Assembly: GCA_021780495.1 (NCBI GenBank)
Contig: JAJXYO010000045.1
Location: forward strand, 31,093 to 95,092
Length of the DNA stretch: 64,000 bases
Direction of reading: 5' to 3'
From: Deltaproteobacteria bacterium
Lineage (GTDB): Bacteria; Desulfobacterota; Desulfuromonadia; Geobacterales; Pseudopelobacteraceae
Below the pieces are notes generated by a model. That model searched no databases. It worked only from the letters and a program-made list of their open reading frames with translations, and had not been told where the DNA came from. Below are positions 63,951 through 64,000 of this stretch, piece after piece; the first letter of the stretch is position 1; the number at the start of each line of letters is the position of its first letter. The position numbers and the translations under genes are program-made.

Positions 63951-64000
63951 ATGACTCATTATTCCGAAGAATTCAGAGCAAGTATTGCCGCTAGGTTGTT
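63951..64000 (+). CDS. Start of an IS3-like transposase (OrfA), cut by the window edge
   Basis: The visible start MTHYSEEFRASIAARL resembles the first residues of OrfA-type transposases of IS3-like elements. AAGGGGAAG precedes ATG 63951. The left inverted repeat of the element should lie in the preceding 110 bases (a GCCC/GGGC-rich region from about 63840) but its edge cannot be fixed without the other end. Confidence 0.6.
   Translation, partial: MTHYSEEFRASIAARL

Overview
The window looks like a chromosomal segment of a Geobacter-like bacterium (Desulfuromonadota, Geobacterales). The evidence is a lipoprotein multiheme cytochrome behind a GEMM-type cyclic dinucleotide riboswitch, a chemoreceptor with a periplasmic CXXCH heme motif, ResB/CcsA cytochrome c maturation genes, a B12-binding radical SAM gene next to ribonuclease G, futalosine-type and PanP-type vitamin enzymes, and general gene content. 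Most of the DNA is ordinary housekeeping sequence. Short accessory stretches lie at about 24.9-33 kb and at the right edge, where a VapBC toxin-antitoxin pair is followed by the start of an insertion sequence.

Layout. 1-5.3 kb: the start of a peptidoglycan glycosyltransferase, a PpiC-type isomerase lipoprotein, an 888-residue multiheme cytochrome with a long riboswitch leader, and a small monooxygenase. 5.5-12.9 kb: small membrane and periplasmic proteins, a potassium-channel-like protein, two hydrolases with a divergent LysR regulator, and a PPOX protein. 13-20.9 kb: tRNA-Leu, radical SAM protein, RNase G, a ribbon-helix-helix protein, a sigma-54 activator carrying ferredoxin and [FeFe]-hydrogenase-like sensor domains, and the rplU-rpmA pair. 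21-25 kb: heme chemoreceptor, MshEN-receiver protein, dapF. 25.3-33 kb: cupin, ECF sigma factor with a tiny membrane protein and signal peptidase I, EFR1 flavoprotein, CYTH protein, beta-lactamase-like lipoprotein, a frameshifted methyltransferase and a heme-binding protein. 33.3-40 kb: AraC regulator and methyltransferase, ispF, a CbpA-like DnaJ protein, protoporphyrinogen oxidase followed by an unlisted 58-residue membrane protein, a PilZ protein, radC, and an internally deleted uppP. 40-47 kb: ileS-lspA, resB-ccsA, a Tim44-domain protein. 47-56 kb (minus strand): fba-pilZ-chemoreceptor, then a structured leader followed by panB-panC-panP and an amidohydrolase. 56-63 kb: two peptidyl-prolyl isomerases, a tandem receiver protein, hldE, and the paired DUF4130/radical SAM DNA-repair genes.

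Recurring theme. Cyclic dinucleotide signalling appears at four places: the GEMM leader at 4.8 kb, the MshEN-receiver protein at 23.3 kb, and PilZ proteins at 38.3 and 54.4 kb. The two best candidates for follow-up are the GEMM leader, which carries the adenine associated with 3',3'-cGAMP recognition in Geobacter, and the sigma-54 activator at 17.7-20.0 kb, which has hydrogenase-like sensing cysteines and a perfect 18-bp palindrome just upstream. No wholly new multi-gene system was found.
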